DNA of 64,000 nucleotides, taken from assembly GCF_026420845.1 (NCBI RefSeq), contig NZ_JAOWCB010000009.1, forward strand, positions 1 to 64,000, in the 5' to 3' direction. Under the pieces are notes generated by a model. The model was given only the letters and a program-made list of their open reading frames with translations, made no database searches and was not told the origin of the DNA. Position numbers and translations under genes: made by a program. This stretch comes from Streptomyces sp. PR69. Its GTDB lineage: Bacteria; Actinomycetota; Actinomycetes; Streptomycetales; Streptomycetaceae. Of this stretch, positions 62,558 through 64,000 are shown one piece after another. Positions within the stretch are counted from its first letter, which is position 1. The number at the start of each line of letters is the position of its first letter.

Positions 62558-63490
62558 TCAGCGAGCGGGCGCGCCCTGCGGCTGCTGCGGGGCTATGCCC
62601 AGCGTGGTCGCGTACTGCGACAGCACCAGCTTGCCGATCGCCGGATAGGCGCCCAAAGCCTCGGACGCCGGGCAGCCCGCCTCCTTGGCGGCGGAGTCCA
62701 ACAGCCCCTCGGGCAGCTCCGGGCCGACCAGACAGGGGGCCAGCGCCAGCTGCACGGAACCCGCGCCGCGCAGCTGCTCGGCGACGGCGGTGACCGCGCC
62801 CTCCTGGTCCAGACCCGCGGCGATCACCGGCACGGCGAGCCGGGCGGCGAGCAGCATTCCCGTGATGCCGGCGGCCTGGACGGCCTCTTCACCGCCGACC
62901 GTCGCCAGGATGATGCCGTCAGCAGCGGTGGCCACGGTGAACAGCCTGGCGCGGTCGGCGCGCGCCAGCGACGCCTCGGAGAGGCGGACGTGCAGGCCCT
63001 CGGCCAGCAGCGGGTGCGGGCCCAGCACATCGGTCAGCTCCGCACTCGCGCCGCTGTCCGCGACGGCCTGACGGATCCGGCCGGTCAGCGACGCATCGGG
63101 GCCGACCAGCAGCGGCACCACGACCGCCGCGGGGCCCTCGGGCTCGGCGACCTCACGGCCGGCGGCCCTGGCGATCTCAAACCGCTCGGTGCGCCGCCGC
63201 GCCGTGTGCGCGAGAACGGCGGCGAGGGCGGGGTATTCAGCGTGTTCGGCGTCGTCGCCGTCGAGGTAGCCGATGGCCGCCTCAAGACCGGGAAGCTCGG
63301 ACCGAGCGATGCTTATGACCTCTTCGGCCAGGCTGCGCGTGCCGGGCTCGGGAGTGCCGGGCACGGCCAGGATCAGCGCGGGCGCGCCCTCGGGAGCCGT
63401 CACGGGCTCCGGCCGGCGGTGCCGACCGGGCTGGCGGGGTCGCGGCATTCGTACAGGCAGGCCGGATGCGGGCCCAGTGGGGGAGCTCAT
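62558..63490 (-). CDS. CbiX/sirohydrochlorin chelatase-like protein, first His missing
   Basis: A 310-residue protein with two CbiX-like chelatase halves: VEPLLVG-type motif VVVPLLVGPDASLTGRIRQA with LGPHPLLAEGLHVRLS in the first and VPVIAAGLDQEGAV in the second. The canonical N-terminal HG(S/T) metal ligand is replaced by AVPGTPEPGTRSLAEE; only the second-half His of GPHPLL is kept. Such diverged forms are common in Streptomyces beside nitrite/sulfite reductases. It may chelate iron with other residues or be non-catalytic. ATG at 63490; the N-terminal 35 residues are Pro/Arg-rich. Confidence 0.75.
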   Translation of the reverse strand: MSSPTGPASGLPVRMPRPRQPGRHRRPEPVTAPEGAPALILAVPGTPEPGTRSLAEEVISIARSELPGLEAAIGYLDGDDAEHAEYPALAAVLAHTARRRTERFEIARAAGREVAEPEGPAAVVVPLLVGPDASLTGRIRQAVADSGASAELTDVLGPHPLLAEGLHVRLSEASLARADRARLFTVATAADGIILATVGGEEAVQAAGITGMLLAARLAVPVIAAGLDQEGAVTAVAEQLRGAGSVQLALAPCLVGPELPEGLLDSAAKEAGCPASEALGAYPAIGKLVLSQYATTLGIAPQQPQGAPAR

Positions 63491-63630
63491 GCGGCCGCAT
63501 GCTACTGGTTTTGCCGGTGCGGCTGTTCGGGGAGGGGCCAACCCCATGACATCTGTCCGAATATGCCCGATGGATCCTGCCGCGGGCTTCGTCCGGGGGC
63601 GCGTTCGGTGTCCGCCGGGTGTACGTGCGG

Positions 63631-64000
63631 TCAACTGGCCGTCGCCGCAGCCCCCGGCAGATACAGCAGCGTCGGATGCGGCGGCAGCCGCAGATCGCCG
63701 GAGTGCAGGGCGGACGCCAGCAGCAGCGCCCCGCTGAGCGGATCCCCGGCCGTGGACGTCAGCCGGGCATGGGGCAGTTGCGCGGCGAGCTCGCGCCGCA
63801 GCGGCGCGAGCAGCGCTTCGCCCAGCTTGAACAGCCCCCCGGTGAGGGCGATTTCGACGCCCTCACCCGACGGCCCACCCCGGGTCGCCCCTCCGCCCCG
63901 GGCTGGCGGTGGGCACACGGCCGCGGCGGTGTCCGCGATATGGCGTGCGGCGGCGGTGAGAATGGCGGCCGCCACAGGGTCGTCATCCGCGCACGCGGCG
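63631..64000 (-). CDS. BadF/BcrA-family sugar kinase (3' part)
   Basis: The C-terminal 122 or so residues of a gene running off the window; the frame is open to the edge (AACADDDPVAAAILTAAARH). IALTGGLFKLGEALLAPLRR is the ATPase phosphate-2 and adenosine region, then STAGDPLSGALLLASALHS. This pattern fits the BadF/BcrA/BcrD ATPase superfamily, whose streptomycete members include N-acetylglucosamine kinases. Together with the dre-like site 2.3 kb away, an amino-sugar role is attractive but unproven. Confidence 0.7.
   Translation of the reverse strand, partial: AACADDDPVAAAILTAAARHIADTAAAVCPPPARGGGATRGGPSGEGVEIALTGGLFKLGEALLAPLRRELAAQLPHARLTSTAGDPLSGALLLASALHSGDLRLPPHPTLLYLPGAAATAS

Overview
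The window is high-GC DNA (about 72 % by eye, third codon positions almost always G or C). Its gene content is typical of a Streptomyces chromosome: DUF397/XRE/HATPase regulatory module, subtilisin-inhibitor-like protein, DUF5133, DUF6479 and DUF6328 proteins, GatD-MurT, Tat-exported GH109 enzyme, F420-type oxidoreductase and a SigB/F-type stress sigma factor. I see no rRNA, tRNA, CRISPR array, transposase, phage gene or giant biosynthetic gene. It looks like core or arm-proximal chromosome rather than a mobile island.

Layout. 0-5 kb: hydrolase, ECF41 sigma factor, HutC/DasR-like GntR regulator behind a dre-like operator, ROK regulator. 5-13 kb: mug and purB, GDSL hydrolase, two CNNM/CBS membrane proteins, F420 oxidoreductase, a ribbon-helix-helix antitoxin with a degenerate Fic partner, methyltransferase. 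13-18.6 kb: biotin genes (bioD, bioA, bioB leftward, bioF rightward), with a 728-bp repetitive insert between bioA and bioD. 18.6-21 kb: whiJ/abaA-type module (DUF397, XRE, ATP-binding protein) and an orphan Phd-type antitoxin. 21-25.6 kb: complete urease operon ureABCFGD without ureE. 25.6-32.8 kb: acyltransferase, GlxA-type regulator diverging from an HD protein, animal-type transketolase, succinate-semialdehyde dehydrogenase. 32.8-36.5 kb: stress sigma factor with a run of small Streptomyces-specific proteins and a secreted protease inhibitor. 36.5-41.5 kb: CtaG-like protein, pfkA, gatD-murT, def. 41.8-44 kb: TetR regulator diverging from an acyl-CoA dehydrogenase across a strong palindrome. 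44-52.5 kb: DUF3516 helicase, membrane hydrolase, GH109 enzyme, MarR regulator diverging from an ABC exporter, MltG-like protein. 52.6-56.8 kb: an operon that fits lysine/pipecolate/2-aminoadipate catabolism (FAD oxidase, 2-oxoadipate dioxygenase HglS, ALDH7). 56.9-64 kb: YjbQ, DUF998, HAD phosphatase, Lrp regulator, FUSC protein, lactonase behind a second dre-like core, CbiX-like protein and the 3' part of a BadF/BcrA-type sugar kinase.

Regulation and repeats. Several divergent or autoregulated promoters carry clear palindromes (2162, 8094, 11576/11590, 42637, 49657, 59560, 61322). Two unrelated hydrolase genes share the core TACCG-NN-CGGTA upstream. A dispersed GC-rich repeat with hairpins sits in three convergent intergenic gaps (4830, 28713, 41504); at mug and def it supplies the last codons and the stop. 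A separate minisatellite of about 22 units of about 15 bp fills the gap at 57952-58308 and runs into the end of the HAD gene.

Most interesting points: the dre-like sites, the repeat-derived gene ends, a possible CTG start for mug, the degenerate Fic toxin, the lysine-catabolism operon, the SSI-like inhibitor with Lys at P1, and the stress-sigma neighbourhood.
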